This document shows, piece after piece, positions 22,251 to 32,972 of a DNA stretch of 64,000 bases; within the stretch, counting starts at the first letter, position 1, and the number at the start of each line of letters is the position of its first letter. The notes beneath the pieces were generated by a model. The model ran no database searches. It worked only from the letters and a program-made list of their open reading frames with translations, and was not told where the DNA came from. Origin of the DNA: Membranipora membranacea (Eukaryota > Bryozoa > Gymnolaemata > Cheilostomatida > Membraniporidae); contig OU612069.1 of assembly GCA_914767715.1 (NCBI GenBank), positions 23,991,387 through 24,055,386 of the forward strand, written 5' to 3'. The position numbers were made by a program, and so were the translations under genes.

Positions 22251-23512
22251 ATGATTTCCAATCTGTTTACTTCAAATGCAATTCAACGCAACAACGCATG
22301 TCTATTAACAAGCTATATTTATATTTAATGATTCATGCCTGCTCAATTTAATGCTCTTAGCCTTCATTGTTGAGTTTGATTTCACTTAACATTGACACAT
22401 TGAAAACTGCTGACGTAAATGTATGCAAAAAACAATATTTAAAACTATTTCCTTTTAGGGTGGATTAGCCGAAAGAGTACGCTGGTGTAGTCTCCCGGTG
22501 ACTCAAATGGTAATTTTGCATTGTTCCTGTTGACAGCACCTTTACTGAGTTGTCACGGGTGTGGTGTCAGGGTGGTGCTGGGATTAAAATAGAATTTTCA
22601 TTTAAATCAATCAGTTCTCGAGTCTAGGTTAAGTGTACTACTGATGATGTACTTTCTGTTAAATGCATGACATCGACTCTAGATTAAGTTTACTACTGAC
22701 GATCTACTGCCATAGTTGCTGAATATTGTTAATTATGTCTGACATTGTGGTATCCTTATTGACTATGGTAGACAAGTCTTCTGGCTAGTTATCTGCTCCC
22801 TGATATAGAGTGACAAAGCTTCACCATCAGAGCCAATCAAACATTTAAAGTTTGTATACCAGTACATCACTTACTAACTTAATAAGCATAAGTTTTCTGT
22901 ATCCCAAGATCACAAGAAATTACAGCAAAACTATGGATTGAGAATATTCATATTAGCGGGAGTTGCCTGACACTTTTCATACACTTGTCAGTAATTTATC
23001 AGCCAATCAGCGTGCTTAAAAAACTTAACTGGCCAATCATAACAATACTATGATACCACAGCTGCCCAAATAGAAATTATTTTAACAAAAAAATATTTCC
23101 ACTGCTTCCTTATCGGCTAATCCTTCAATCTGCTGTCTAAAGTGCCTCATACTGCCATCACTTCAATGACAGAGGAATATGATGAATGAAGCAGCAGCTC
23201 TCTTTTATTTAGACATTAAGGGTATATTCTGAAATAGAACTGCAAGAGTAAGTAAACTGATTCTCTGCATGCAACCATTACAAAACTTACCAGTCCAGTT
23301 TTAAAAGGTACATAACATTAATTCCAAAAGAAATCAAAGGTTAAGGTGTATTGACATCAATATGAGTCTTTGTTCTTGGTGTGAGTCTATGCATTAGTCC
23401 CTTAAATGTCTCGAGACTGCCTCACAGCATCCCAAGACAGTCTCACAACGTATCTAGACTGCCCATCACTGTAAGGTTAACCATAGGTATTATACAATAA
23501 GTACACTTAGAT
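22251..23512. other. Stretch without a recognised gene
   Basis: No exon, repeat or RNA gene could be supported. Confidence 0.5.
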
Positions 23513-23613
23513 CACAGACAGCAGGTCACTGACAGTTGATTTGATGAGTTGCAGCCCAGACACACACAAGGCTGCAACTCATCAAATCAACTGTCAGTGA
23601 CCTGCCGTCTGTG
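23513..23613. repeat. Near-perfect inverted repeat, 44-bp arms
   Basis: Arms 23513-23556 and 23570-23613 are reverse complements with one mismatch, separated by a 13-base loop (CAGACACACACAA). The structure would form a long hairpin in single-stranded DNA or RNA. It resembles a small foldback element; no target duplication was identified. Confidence 0.9.
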
Positions 23614-23736
23614 CTTGATTTAAATTAGTGCGCACATGAGTGAGTACTGGATACCCAACTACACACCATGGAATCCTTGTAAGAGACCATCCTTATCTAT
23701 CCTGTGCAGAGTTGCCGCACACCGCAGGCTCGAGGC

Positions 23737-23861
23737 CATAGGCATCTGGAGTTACAAGTATGCATATGTTGCCCATGTTCAGTATCAACCGCCCCATTTC
23801 CCCTTCGGGAAGGGGATAAGGGGGTGGTAACTCCAGATGCTTGTAACTCCAGATGCCTATG
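23737..23861. repeat. Inverted repeat, 22-bp perfect arms
   Basis: Arms 23737-23758 and 23840-23861 match perfectly as reverse complements, with flanking CTCGAGGC on the left near 23729 and GCTCGAGGC on the right extending the similarity. The right arm is preceded by an extra copy of TAACTCCAGATGC at 23828-23840. Confidence 0.85.
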
Positions 23862-25429
23862 CTCGAGGCCCCCGAGTTAACTGAAGGAGTTAGAGTCCCT
23901 CTTACTCCTTGAGTTAACCCAGCTGGGTTTACTCAGGTTCCTGGGACAGCCATCCACCTGGTGTTACTTGAAATCCTCAAGGAGTTTTACATCCCCTACC
24001 ATACTACCTACCATACTACCTACCTACCGAATTACGCTCTTATAATAACCAGCAGGTGCAACCACAGCTTCTCTTTTTGTTTGGATGGCGGAACCAATAG
24101 GAGCAATACACTTTGAACATGATAGAGATTGCAAGTTTTAAACACTCACCGTGTCATATAATGTTTACCAGAGGAGAGTTGTACAGCACCTTGCTGAGTA
24201 GATGTTATCAAAGTGAAACATTTTTGTGTCTCTAGTATTAAACAATTAAATGTTTGGAAACTAATTAATGTCAGTCACCGCTGGCTGACGTAGCTATGAG
24301 GCTAGTCCTAGATGAAAACCAAGCTGCCTCGCAGGTAAATATCACTGCCTTCATGAATTAAAATCAGGCTAATAGTCATTCAAATTGTGATTATGCCATC
24401 TTCACTGAATGATCTTTGCGAATTGTGATAATATATGCTTCTTGGTTTGATGGAGAAATAATCTCGGTAGATTGTTGTTGCGTGTGTATTACATTAAGAC
24501 CATAGCCTACAAACAGAGCTGGTATGTACCATCGATTGAGGTTTGTCAAAGTGCACATGCGCCGTGTATGCTGCATTGATGATATAACATGTAAAACACT
24601 ACAAATTATACATATTAGCTTTTCAAAATAATTTCATGCTTTATTAATTCGATTTGATCTGGATCTTATTTTATTTAGTGGACAGTTGACAGTGCTGCTC
24701 TATCTAGCTGGCATGCAAGTAAATCACCTGACCCTAGAGGTCAGACAGCCATCACTAAACGAGGACTGACTACTACTCATATCGGGAGTAATGATAGTGA
24801 TTACATAGAGACATGGGTTATAACAAATTATAGGATAGCTAAAAGGCTGAACTATGCTTCTGCTTTTGTATAGCATACAAGTTTTTGTTTCAATCACCGA
24901 TAGTGCCGTTTTCATAACACTTGTTCATCAAGAATCCCGATGTTCATATGACATGATGTTAGTACTACCAGTTGCTTATTTCCTGGTCAAGTTATGTTCA
25001 TAAGGATGTTTGATATCACCAAGTATCCACTTATTAGTTTATCACTGAGTTGTTGTTATCTTAAAGAGGTAATTAATCTTTGGAACAATATACACTAATA
25101 TATCAGTGAGAGGTAGTTGGTGGCTTATGTAGATGGTGTAATATGGCCTAAACGTAAATTTCCTGGTCATTAAATATCATTCAATCAATTCAGGTTGGTT
25201 ATTTTTGCATGCATTGTAGAATTTGTATAAATCCAAACTCATGATTAGGTTGATCAGGGAGTCCCAAACTCCCTGGGTTGATAAAGTTGACGAAGTCTAT
25301 TTGCCTGTATTTGGAGTTGCAACTTGTCATGTTACAGGGGGAGTTACTCTAAATGCAGGCAAATGAATCAAATTTGAGCTACCCATCCGCAAACAGTATG
25401 TTATTATCAGCTTTTTTTTATTATTGTAG
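23862..25429. other. Stretch without a recognised gene
   Basis: Searched for the missing 5' exons of the phosphatase (CxGNxCRSP loop) on the plus strand and none was found. An imperfect inverted repeat around TTTGCCTG near 25300-25367 was noted. Otherwise nothing is supported. Confidence 0.45.
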
Positions 25430-25491
25430 ATAGGACCGGATGACTTTCTCATATTTGATCACATTCTCTGTATGGATGAAGGTAACTTAGA
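25430..25491 (+). CDS. ACP1: Low-molecular-weight protein tyrosine phosphatase, internal exon
   Basis: After a TTATTGTAG acceptor, 20 codons plus two bases read GPDDFLIFDHILCMDEGNL, ending at a GTAAGTAG donor. This matches the conserved DxxxFDxILCMDxxNL segment of the LMW-PTP family, which removes phosphate from tyrosine in the cytosol. The phase (2) fits the next exon at 27358. The exon with the catalytic CxGNxCRSP loop was not found upstream in this window. Confidence 0.75.
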
Positions 25492-25863
25492 GTAAGTAGT
25501 AATTTTGATTTCATCATAACAATTAGGCATTTAAGGAATAGTCATGACCTCTGCCAGGTAAAGCGACTAAAATTACTTGATGCAATCTATTTTGGAGGTT
25601 CTTGAAAATTGGGGATGTGGAAAGCTTCTGTTGTATTAGTCAATTATGTTAGCAAGCTAACCTGTTTCAACAAATTTCAAAATACTTAAAATAATGCCAA
25701 TTTTCATGCTTTTTAAATAGTGCTATCTCCATTTATTTCTAAAACAAGTCCATGAGAAGGAAATTACTCCATAATCCCATAATTATTGAAAAACACGATT
25801 GGCAACAATTTTCGAACCTCTTAGGGCCAACAACTGCAGTGGTACAGTTATTCTCTAAACACT

Positions 25864-26985
25864 ATGATCGACTCGGTAACTGAACATCTTGACAGCCATG
25901 CTAAAAATCGGGTCCGAGCTCTTTTTATAGACTTTTCTAGTGCTTTTAACACCATCAATCCTGCCACAATAATCAGCAAACTCGATAGCTACAACATCAA
26001 TCCTAACATCATCAACTGGCTATATAACTTCCTTACAAATAGAACACAGCGAGTTATTACATCACTCAACACGCCAAAATCATTGAGCACTTCAACTGGA
26101 AGCCCTCAGGGATGCGTCATCAGCCCACTGCTATTCTCCTTTTATGTTGTCGATATGCCATCAACAAGCAACATGAAACTAGTAAAATATGCCGACCACA
26201 CTGTGATCATTGAATTGTTGACAGAAAACCAGCCATCTGAACTTCAAACAATGACTAATACCATCAACTCATGGTGCGAGGATAATGACCTAATACTCAA
26301 TGCAAAGAAAACAAAAGAAATGGTCATGTGCAATGCAAGGGATAACCCAAGCTACCCACAACTGCTTGTAAACAATACTTCAATTGAGCAGGTAGAACAA
26401 TTTACATACTTAGGCACCATTATTACCAACAAACTGGATTTTACTCTGAACACCTTGAAAACTACAGCGAAAGCTCGCCAAAGGCTACATATAATCGCCA
26501 AGCTATACCATCTCGGTGTCACTGAGAAACTAATAACGACCTGCTACAAGTCCTTCATAGAGTCAGTAATCACCTACCACCTGGTTGTGCTATATAGTCA
26601 TCTGAGCGCAGACTCTAAGAAAAAGTTAAAATCTGTGATAAGAACTGCAGGTTACCTATCAGGCGAACTTACGTTCACACCCGTAGACGACCTTTACTCT
26701 AATATACTGAAAGTAAAGAGCCTCCGTATGATTGCCACCGAAGATGAACCACTACTCCGTCTTAACCAGCTGCCGTCAGGCAGATATCAATCAGTCAAGT
26801 TCCGCGTGCAGATCCGTGCCAAATGTTTTAGAGCAGAATGTATCAAATACCTAAATAGTGTCTTCCAAAAGTAATAGTATTTTTTATGGTCTTATCATTT
26901 TATTTATTGTTACAGAATCAACAGTTTTAATAATTTTTACAGAGCACCCTACAGAGACAGAGACATACATACATACATTCAACAG
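25864..26985 (+). mobile_element. 5'-truncated LINE inserted between the phosphatase exons
   Basis: An open frame of 336 codons (25864-26874) encodes the RT palm and thumb: LFIDFSSAFNTINP (first Asp), STGSPQGCVISPLLFS, then KYADHTVII near 26190, NLxL-type region DNDLILNAKKTKEM, and FTYLGTIITNKLDF. The frame is complete to its stop, but the catalytic YADD box reads YADH, so the enzyme should be inactive. The 5' part (endonuclease and fingers) is missing, as is usual for LINE insertions. The (ACAT)n run near 26965-26980 may be the 3' tail. It sits on the plus strand inside the phosphatase intron. Confidence 0.85.
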
Positions 26986-27357
26986 CTATCTTATGGAGAG
27001 GAGGGAGGTCGAGCCTTCCTGTCTGCGGGATAGGCTGGCGGGGGTTTTGAGTGAGGGTGCTGGGTAGGTGGCATCGGTTGTTTGGGTTCCCCTTGTTATC
27101 TGGGCAAACCTGGATGGTCTCATTTTCCTGCCTTCTAGTTCTGGCTGTCTTGCGTAGACTAACAGACCACACCATTGCGTTATTTTAATTTTTTTATCAA
27201 TTATCATTTAGTTATTGCAGAAACCTAATACAAAATAAAGAAGCTTATAGGTAGGATGTGAATGTAGGCCATAAGCAGCAACTGGGAGGAAGTAACTTGG
27301 TTATTTACTGCTCGTGTATCAGCTGTTGACTTCACTAGACTGATCTCTATCTTTTAG
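26986..27357. other. Intron remainder, locally GC-rich
   Basis: Between the LINE and the second phosphatase exon. The part 26990-27130 is richer in G and C than its surroundings and may belong to another insertion, but no class could be assigned. Confidence 0.35.
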
Positions 27358-27457
27358 ACACCTGCAGAGTCTGGTAGGACCAAACAACAAGGCTAAAATC
27401 AATCTTATCGGTAAATACGACCCTGAGGGAGAAGTTGTCACCCATGATTGCTATTAT
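27358..27457 (+). CDS. ACP1: Low-molecular-weight protein tyrosine phosphatase, later exon
   Basis: An exon with a CTTTTAG acceptor and a GTGAGT donor that joins in phase to 25430-25491. It encodes HLQSLVGPNNKAKINLIGK then YDPEGEVVTHDCYY. The KAKIxLLGxYDP block and a terminal D-x-YY are family hallmarks. The catalytic loop is normally Asp-Pro-Tyr-Tyr; here the Asp is kept but Pro is replaced by Cys. The last family exon (containing FxxVYxQ) was not found before the GCC2 exons start, so the gene is incomplete here. Confidence 0.7.
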
Positions 27458-27794
27458 GTGAGTACTCTCTGATACAGATGATGTTTGTAATTCCCAGACT
27501 GTAACGCTGTCACAATCATGCACTAGACCATGGGCGATCTACATTTTTGAAAGAAAGAGGCAATCTTTTGAACAGGCTTTACTCATATTCCCCAACAAAT
27601 TTTTAGATTGATCCAACGACTTGCATTCTGAGTTCCCCCTTACTCTACTTGTAAGGTGTTGGTTTGAAGAGGAGCAACTCCATATGCAGCCAGATTGGAT
27701 CAATGTATTATATTTAGAGGCATCCTTGGTTTTTATTCAGATTATATACAAATAGAAGAATTATGCTATAAAATTTCTTATCATTCCATCACAG

Positions 27795-27848
27795 GAGTGT
27801 GACAGCAAACAGTTGGAGATCAATGAGGTCAATAAGAGCCTCACTAAG
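27795..27848 (+). CDS. GCC2: GCC2 exon 1 of those seen
   Basis: 18 codons, phase 0 to 0, after ATCACAG: ECDSKQLEINEVNKSLTK, a short coiled-coil piece. The donor is a weak GTTCGT. It would also splice in phase to the phosphatase exon ending at 27457. Confidence 0.6.
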
Positions 27849-28178
27849 GTTCGTTGGACTTATGCGTAAATTACTTCGTTGTTACAATTTTGCAGAAAAC
27901 TTGTGCAACCTCAGAAACTCAGTGAACTATTTTCATTATCGTGCTAGCATGAGATCTCTATGTATAGCTGGTCAACCAGCTTTTTCTGAAAGATCTTGAC
28001 ACAGGGGAAATACGGGCATATCAATTCTTCCTCCTTCCTCCTCTTGATTCTAAGTGGATGCATTTGTATTTTTTATCTATTTATGATTAAACTCATAAAT
28101 GTATAATACAATTATTATTATCATCATTATGATATTTGTAGCCTGCAATATTTATATTTCCACAAAATATGTTATTAG

Positions 28179-28304
28179 ATGTCGGATCAAATGAAGACCA
28201 ATGAGCTCTCTCATAAATCATTGGAAGATAAACTGAGAGGGAAAATAAACGAGTTAGAGGTCAAAGTCCATGAAGCGAGAGATGAGTTAGAACAAGCCCA
28301 CAAG
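28179..28304 (+). CDS. GCC2: GCC2 coiled-coil exon 2
   Basis: 42 codons, phase 0 to 0, acceptor TTATTAG and donor GTGAGA. It contains LEDKLRGKINELEVKV, with clear heptads. An ATG happens to start the exon and need not be a translation start. Confidence 0.75.
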
Positions 28305-28850
28305 GTGAGATATATACATGAACATCTGTATGACTCGTGATAGAATATGCATATTTTTATTATTGGTGGTTGCGGTGCACTCAGGAAGAGTATCCCCGCC
28401 GCAATCGCTCTTGTGCTGCAAAACAACTCTCCGGATCATGTTGCTAGCTCTTTTAAAAGTAGCTCTTCAACCCCACATAGATAAAATGATCCAAGCACCA
28501 CCCTAGTTAGTTGTTTTTCTCATGTAATTCACAGGATGCACATCTGAACTATGAAATACTTTGTCAATATTTTCATATAAAAATACCAGCATTTTCTTTT
28601 GGTCGGAGCTAATCAACATCAAAGTACTTGTATGTTTATTTCTGAAATATAAAAAAAATCTTGTTCTTTGGACATTTTTTTACCTGTAAATAACAGTCTT
28701 TGGACTGGTCGATAAATTTGTACTGGCGTGTATTTCCATCCAGTCTGTTATATCATAGACTGTGAGTGGGGACTTTTATGTTACCATACACATACATGTT
28801 TATGATATGTATAACGTGACTGATTGACTCATCTTTATATTATATTACAG

Positions 28851-29013
28851 ACTGTGAGTAAGAGTAGCCTGATGGATTTAGAGATAGCAGATTTTGAGAG
28901 GACAGTATCACAGCTTCAGTCTCATATCAGAGACAGAGATGATACTATAACTAATCTAACACAAGAACTCAAACATCAACAAGAGAAATGTACCTCCCTC
29001 GAGTCTGAGATGG
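28851..29013 (+). CDS. GCC2: GCC2 coiled-coil exon 3
   Basis: 54 codons plus one base, acceptor ATTACAG and donor GTTAGT. It contains LEIADFERTVSQLQSHIRD and ELKHQQEKCTSLE. It leaves in phase 1, which fits exon 4. Confidence 0.8.
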
Positions 29014-29189
29014 GTTAGTATGGTCTGACATTGATTGATTAATCTGATTTTTTTTCATTTTGATTTTCCTTTGGCACTATGCAGACAAAATTTTGATAAG
29101 AAATTATCAAATTGCCAATAAGAATGATCAAACAACAACATATAATTGCTTGCTTCACTCTGTGTGTATGTTCTGTGGGAAAATGAAAG

Positions 29190-29283
29190 CAGATTTAGAA
29201 GCACTGAAGAGTCAGAATGCAGAGCTCTTTGACACATACCAGTCTAAGTTCAAGGATGCAGAGAGAAAAATGAGAACAATAAA
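29190..29283 (+). CDS. GCC2: GCC2 coiled-coil exon 4
   Basis: Joins exon 3 in phase to give ADLEALKSQNAELFDTY and FKDAERKMRT. The acceptor is the weak AATGAAAG. The donor GTAAAC leaves phase 2, whereas exon 5 needs phase 1 to read its coiled coil, so the junction is out of frame as the sequence stands. Confidence 0.7.
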
Positions 29284-29498
29284 GTAAACCAACCTTTTGA
29301 GCTGACCGAATTGGCCAGTCGTGAGGAATGCTTTTTTTTCAAATGCCTGCCATGGACTTCATGTACCGTATGTAATATTAAGTCTGAGACGCTAACTTTA
29401 GTTGGTCCAGATATCTTTTTTCCATCACTGAGTGGAGAATAAATATATAATGTCCATCTGTATTTGCTTTTCAAACTTCTCAGTTTTTTGTATTACAG

Positions 29499-29678
29499 CA
29501 ACAGCCGATGAGCAGAGGAAATCTGCAGAGAGTAGATATGATAATCTGCAGCAGACTTTGAGTAAGACTAAGTCAGAGTTGGACGAGTCGAGACAGATGG
29601 AGAGTGAGAGTAAGACTACTGATCTGGCTGTGAGAGGAGAACTGGAGTCTGATCAGGCAACAACATGAATATCTCAAG
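29499..29678 (+). CDS. GCC2: GCC2 coiled-coil exon 5, with frame change
   Basis: Acceptor TATTACAG, donor GTACAT. The main frame reads ADEQRKSAESRYDNLQQTL and continues to about 29650, then meets TGA. The coding sense moves to the next frame (RQQHEYLK), which is the one that joins exon 6 in phase 0. An indel near 29650 is implied. Confidence 0.7.
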
Positions 29679-30127
29679 GTACATAAGTCTCCAATGTTAT
29701 CAACTGTGCATAAAATTACTCTGTATGTACTACCTTAAAAGTGAATAAATACATCTGTCACAAGTACTCTGTGGTATTGGAGCCGGTATGAAAGTTAGGG
29801 TGATACCTAGGTTGAGTAGGATCTCAACAATAATGAGTACTTTACAAATCACTTGGGCTATGCTGTCAAATCATTATATTGAAGAGGTGAGCTTAATGGA
29901 ATGATGACAGTCGATTCGGTGATTGATACTTGAATTGTGATCGTTTTTGAATGAAGTCCAATTATTCTGGCCCATCCAATACTGACAAATATCTTATCAG
30001 TCATATAGAGATACCATCAAGCGGGGGCCAGCTTTGCAGTTGTATCGCCGATGTAGAGCTTGACGTCTCCCATAATTATTTATATTTCAGTGTTATAATA
30101 TAACCTCCTTACTGTCTCCTGTTATAG

Positions 30128-30307
30128 TTGGAGATGTCAGAGTTATCCTCACACAAGCTGACAGCTGAAGATAAGCTGAGATCATCGAGTGATTCTCAGC
30201 AGAGAGTAATCAGATCTATGGAGAATAAACAGAGGGCGCTGAACTCTGACCTAGAAACCTCTAAACATGAGCTGACAACTCTACAAGAGGAGTATGATAA
30301 TTAGAAG
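30128..30307 (+). CDS. GCC2: GCC2 coiled-coil exon 6, with in-frame stop
   Basis: 60 codons, phase 0 to 0, acceptor GTTATAG and donor GTGAGT. It contains LEMSELSSHKLTAEDKL and LQEEYDN, then TAG, then AAG at the donor. In other GCC2 proteins the equivalent place is a Tyr-Lys pair before VRVH, so TAG replaces a tyrosine codon. Confidence 0.8.
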
Positions 30308-30425
30308 GTGAGTCAAGGAAAGGTTAGGGGTGAAGGGAGAGGGAGGGGGAAAGGTCAGGGGGTGAAGGGAGAGGGAGGGAGGGAGAGGGAGGGGGCGGAA
30401 GGAGAGGGAGAGGGGGTCAACTAGT
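30305..30425. repeat. Polypurine G-rich tract at a GCC2 donor
   Basis: Over 100 bases of almost pure purine on the plus strand (GGGAGG and GAGAGG runs) starting at the donor of exon 6. Many G triplets make quadruplex or triplex structure possible close to the splice site. Confidence 0.85.
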
Positions 30426-30751
30426 GATGCTTGAATAAACATTAATGAGGCTGCTGCAGTCATAACCAACCAATCAGATTTCGGTTTTGCAATTTTTCGT
30501 CTGGTATGGCATACAATACTTCACAGTGTTATAAACTATTTATTTATTGAGGTTTACTAAAAATTTTCCAATAGTGATAAAAAAAGTACCTTGTTGACCT
30601 CAAAGAATTCACATAGAGCAAAAAAAATCATTGAAATGTCAGTAACAGAATTGGTGGTGATTTGCCCTTTCTAGTAATATTATCTCTGAACATATATTTA
30701 TTTATTCCGGGCAAAGTAACAGCTGTCCCCCTCCTTTCATTGTATTTGTAG

Positions 30752-30885
30752 GTTCGGGTGCACAGTGTACTCAAACAGCAGCAGACTCGAGCGTCAGTAG
30801 AGGCTGCTCTTGAAAGTGAGAAGGTAGAAAAAGAGCATCTACAACAAGTACTGGACCAGGTCAAGGTCAAACTACAGGAGACTAC
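30752..30885 (+). CDS. GCC2: GCC2 exon 7, VRVHSVLKQQ block
   Basis: 44 codons plus two bases, acceptor TTTGTAG and donor GTGAGT. It begins with VRVHSVLKQQ, a strongly conserved GCC2 signature, and continues with EREHL/VDQVKVKLQ-like heptads. Confidence 0.88.
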
Positions 30886-30952
30886 GTGAGTACTGATCAC
30901 AATATGATACAATCATTTGTGTAGCCCACTGAATAAAATTCTTCTCAAGGAA

Positions 30953-31520
30953 CGGAAATATACAAACATATCCTTATACAGTTTGAACACTCAACAGAGG
31001 GATCTGGGATTGATCTGATTGGCTGTCCCTAATATATAGCCTAGGAAATAGTCTTGTTCACAAAATTGGTAACAGTGAAAAAATGCCTTCAGTCATACTG
31101 ACGCTCGTGATCTGACTGGGCATGTAGATCACTGATAAACTAGCTAGGCTACTTAGATTTGCGCATGTGCAAGAACAATGAGTTAAGTTTGGGTTCTGAT
31201 TGCAATTTTGGTCTGGGGAAATGGGATATCCCCTGCATAAACTGCTAGTAAAATTTGGCTATTAATGACAATAGAAGATAACTCTTTCTAACAGTTCTGC
31301 GCGCATTTGGGAGTGTGCCACCAGAGCAGGTAGCCAATCAGATGGCTTCGGAATCCCGAGACTCAATTTTGCACAGATCAGCTCATGCCCAGAGCTGAGC
31401 ATGCGCAGAATGGCCTTCAGTAGCTATATTACTGCTACTAGGGCCTGGCTATTTTTGCAAGTCCTCTGTCTAAGTAAAGCTAATTATGCTTTTCCAGATA
31501 TGGAGTACAGTGGTTGAAAC
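30953..31520. repeat. Dispersed repeat in a GCC2 intron (relative at 54430-54712)
   Basis: Shares with 54430-54712 the left part (CTGATTGGCTGTCCCTA, then TAGTCTTGTTCACAAAATTG) and the right part (CTACTAGGGCCTGGCTATTTTTGCAAG, then CCAGATATGGA). The second copy has lost the middle. No coding content; probably a short nonautonomous element. Confidence 0.75.
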
Positions 31521-31875
31521 CTTTAATAACTTATTAATTTCAGGTCCGCCACAAAAAGTTATAACTAGTCAACCAAGGGATTATTGCGGGCTACATTCAA
31601 TGATTATTCTTGTAATCTAATATTGTGTGATATCTTTGCTATAATGGAAGCAAAACCAGTTTAATTGATATTTTCTCACCTCTTTTAATGACAAGAAACA
31701 CACGACCTAAGAGTTAGTGTATCTAAATTCATTTGGTTACATCCATAGACTTGGTAATAAACCCGCAACTGAAGGCCTCGGTGCCTCAACGCCATATAGT
31801 TCCCTGTGTAGGTTACACCTGAGTTCTCACATTGTGACCGTTTATATCATGTGAGTATATGTTGTATATTTGTAG

Positions 31876-32107
31876 AGATCGTCTGCAGGCCTCTCTATCG
31901 GAGAACGGACTACTACAGGATGAGATAGATAAGCTATCACTTAGACTAAACAAACAAAACACAGACTACAACAACAAGGAGTCTGTACTCAGACAGAGAA
32001 TAGATCAGTTAATGTTAGAAAACTCTGTCATATCTTCAGAGCATAACTCGGCTATCAGCCAGATGTCTCAACATACGGAGATCATGACGCAAACATTCAA
32101 ACAGCAG
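31876..32107 (+). CDS. GCC2: GCC2 coiled-coil exon 8
   Basis: 77 codons after completing the phase-2 codon, acceptor TTTGTAG and donor GTAAAA. It contains LSENGLLQDEIDKLSLRL and LMLENSVISSEHNSAISQM, collinear with vertebrate GCC2. Confidence 0.85.
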
Positions 32108-32822
32108 GTAAAATATAGTGATAACAATCGTCTTACTTTGAAGAGATACATCTTTGGCTTATCTAGTGACTAGTAACTATCATATTGTGTATTCTTTTGT
32201 GGATAAGAGTTAATCGGGGACGGGGTAGGGAGGTCTTACGGCGAATGACAACAATTAGAGTTTTCTTTTTTTTTTATTCTGCCTTGAGGAGCTAGGCCCT
32301 AGATGTATATTTAGTAACCAGCTAACATATACTAGATACATAATTGTGCTGGAATGAGACGGTTCTTGAATCAAAATATTTTGTTAGCTTTGTAATCGTA
32401 ATGTTGCGCAATTTGCAGTTTCATATTAGCTGATAATGGTGGTGTTAGAAAGCCTTATAGGCTTTAGGTAGTGTATTAAATACTAATTCCAGTATGCTGA
32501 CATATGGTTGAAAAGACAGCTTAGAAGATGAAAGTATTTTACTGGAAAATATTAGGCAGACACTTGATATTCACTGCCGTGTTACCTGGCTCCCCTCTCA
32601 ACACTCACAAACACTGACTCATGTTAAAATAGCTATTTTTAACAAAGGATAGCATAGATAATTACTGGTCTGATGGCTTTTATAGCAAAGAGACAAAATA
32701 TAATGGTATAAACATTAGAGTATTTGCATCAACTAAAACTGTCCCAATACAATAATCCGATCCACAACATCACACTACACTATCTAATATCCGTATTGAC
32801 TTGATTCCTTTTTTTTTTTCAG

Positions 32823-32972
32823 ATGCAGACGAGTCAGTCAGAACATGAGTCACACATAAACAGCCTCAACTTGAAAATAGATCGTCAGATAGACGAGAAA
32901 AACTCTCTTATAGTGGAGGTACAAAACTTACGTCAGCAGGTCTCCGGCAGCACCAAATCATCTTCTGATCAG
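32823..32972 (+). CDS. GCC2: GCC2 coiled-coil exon 9
   Basis: 50 codons, phase 0 to 0, with a long T-run before the CAG acceptor and GTACCC as donor. It contains SEHESHINSLNLKID and VEVQNLRQQV. Confidence 0.85.

Noticed and set aside
22500-25429. Possible catalytic-loop exon (CxGNxCRSP) of the phosphatase
   Set aside because: Looked for on the plus strand and not found, so no 5' exon is claimed.
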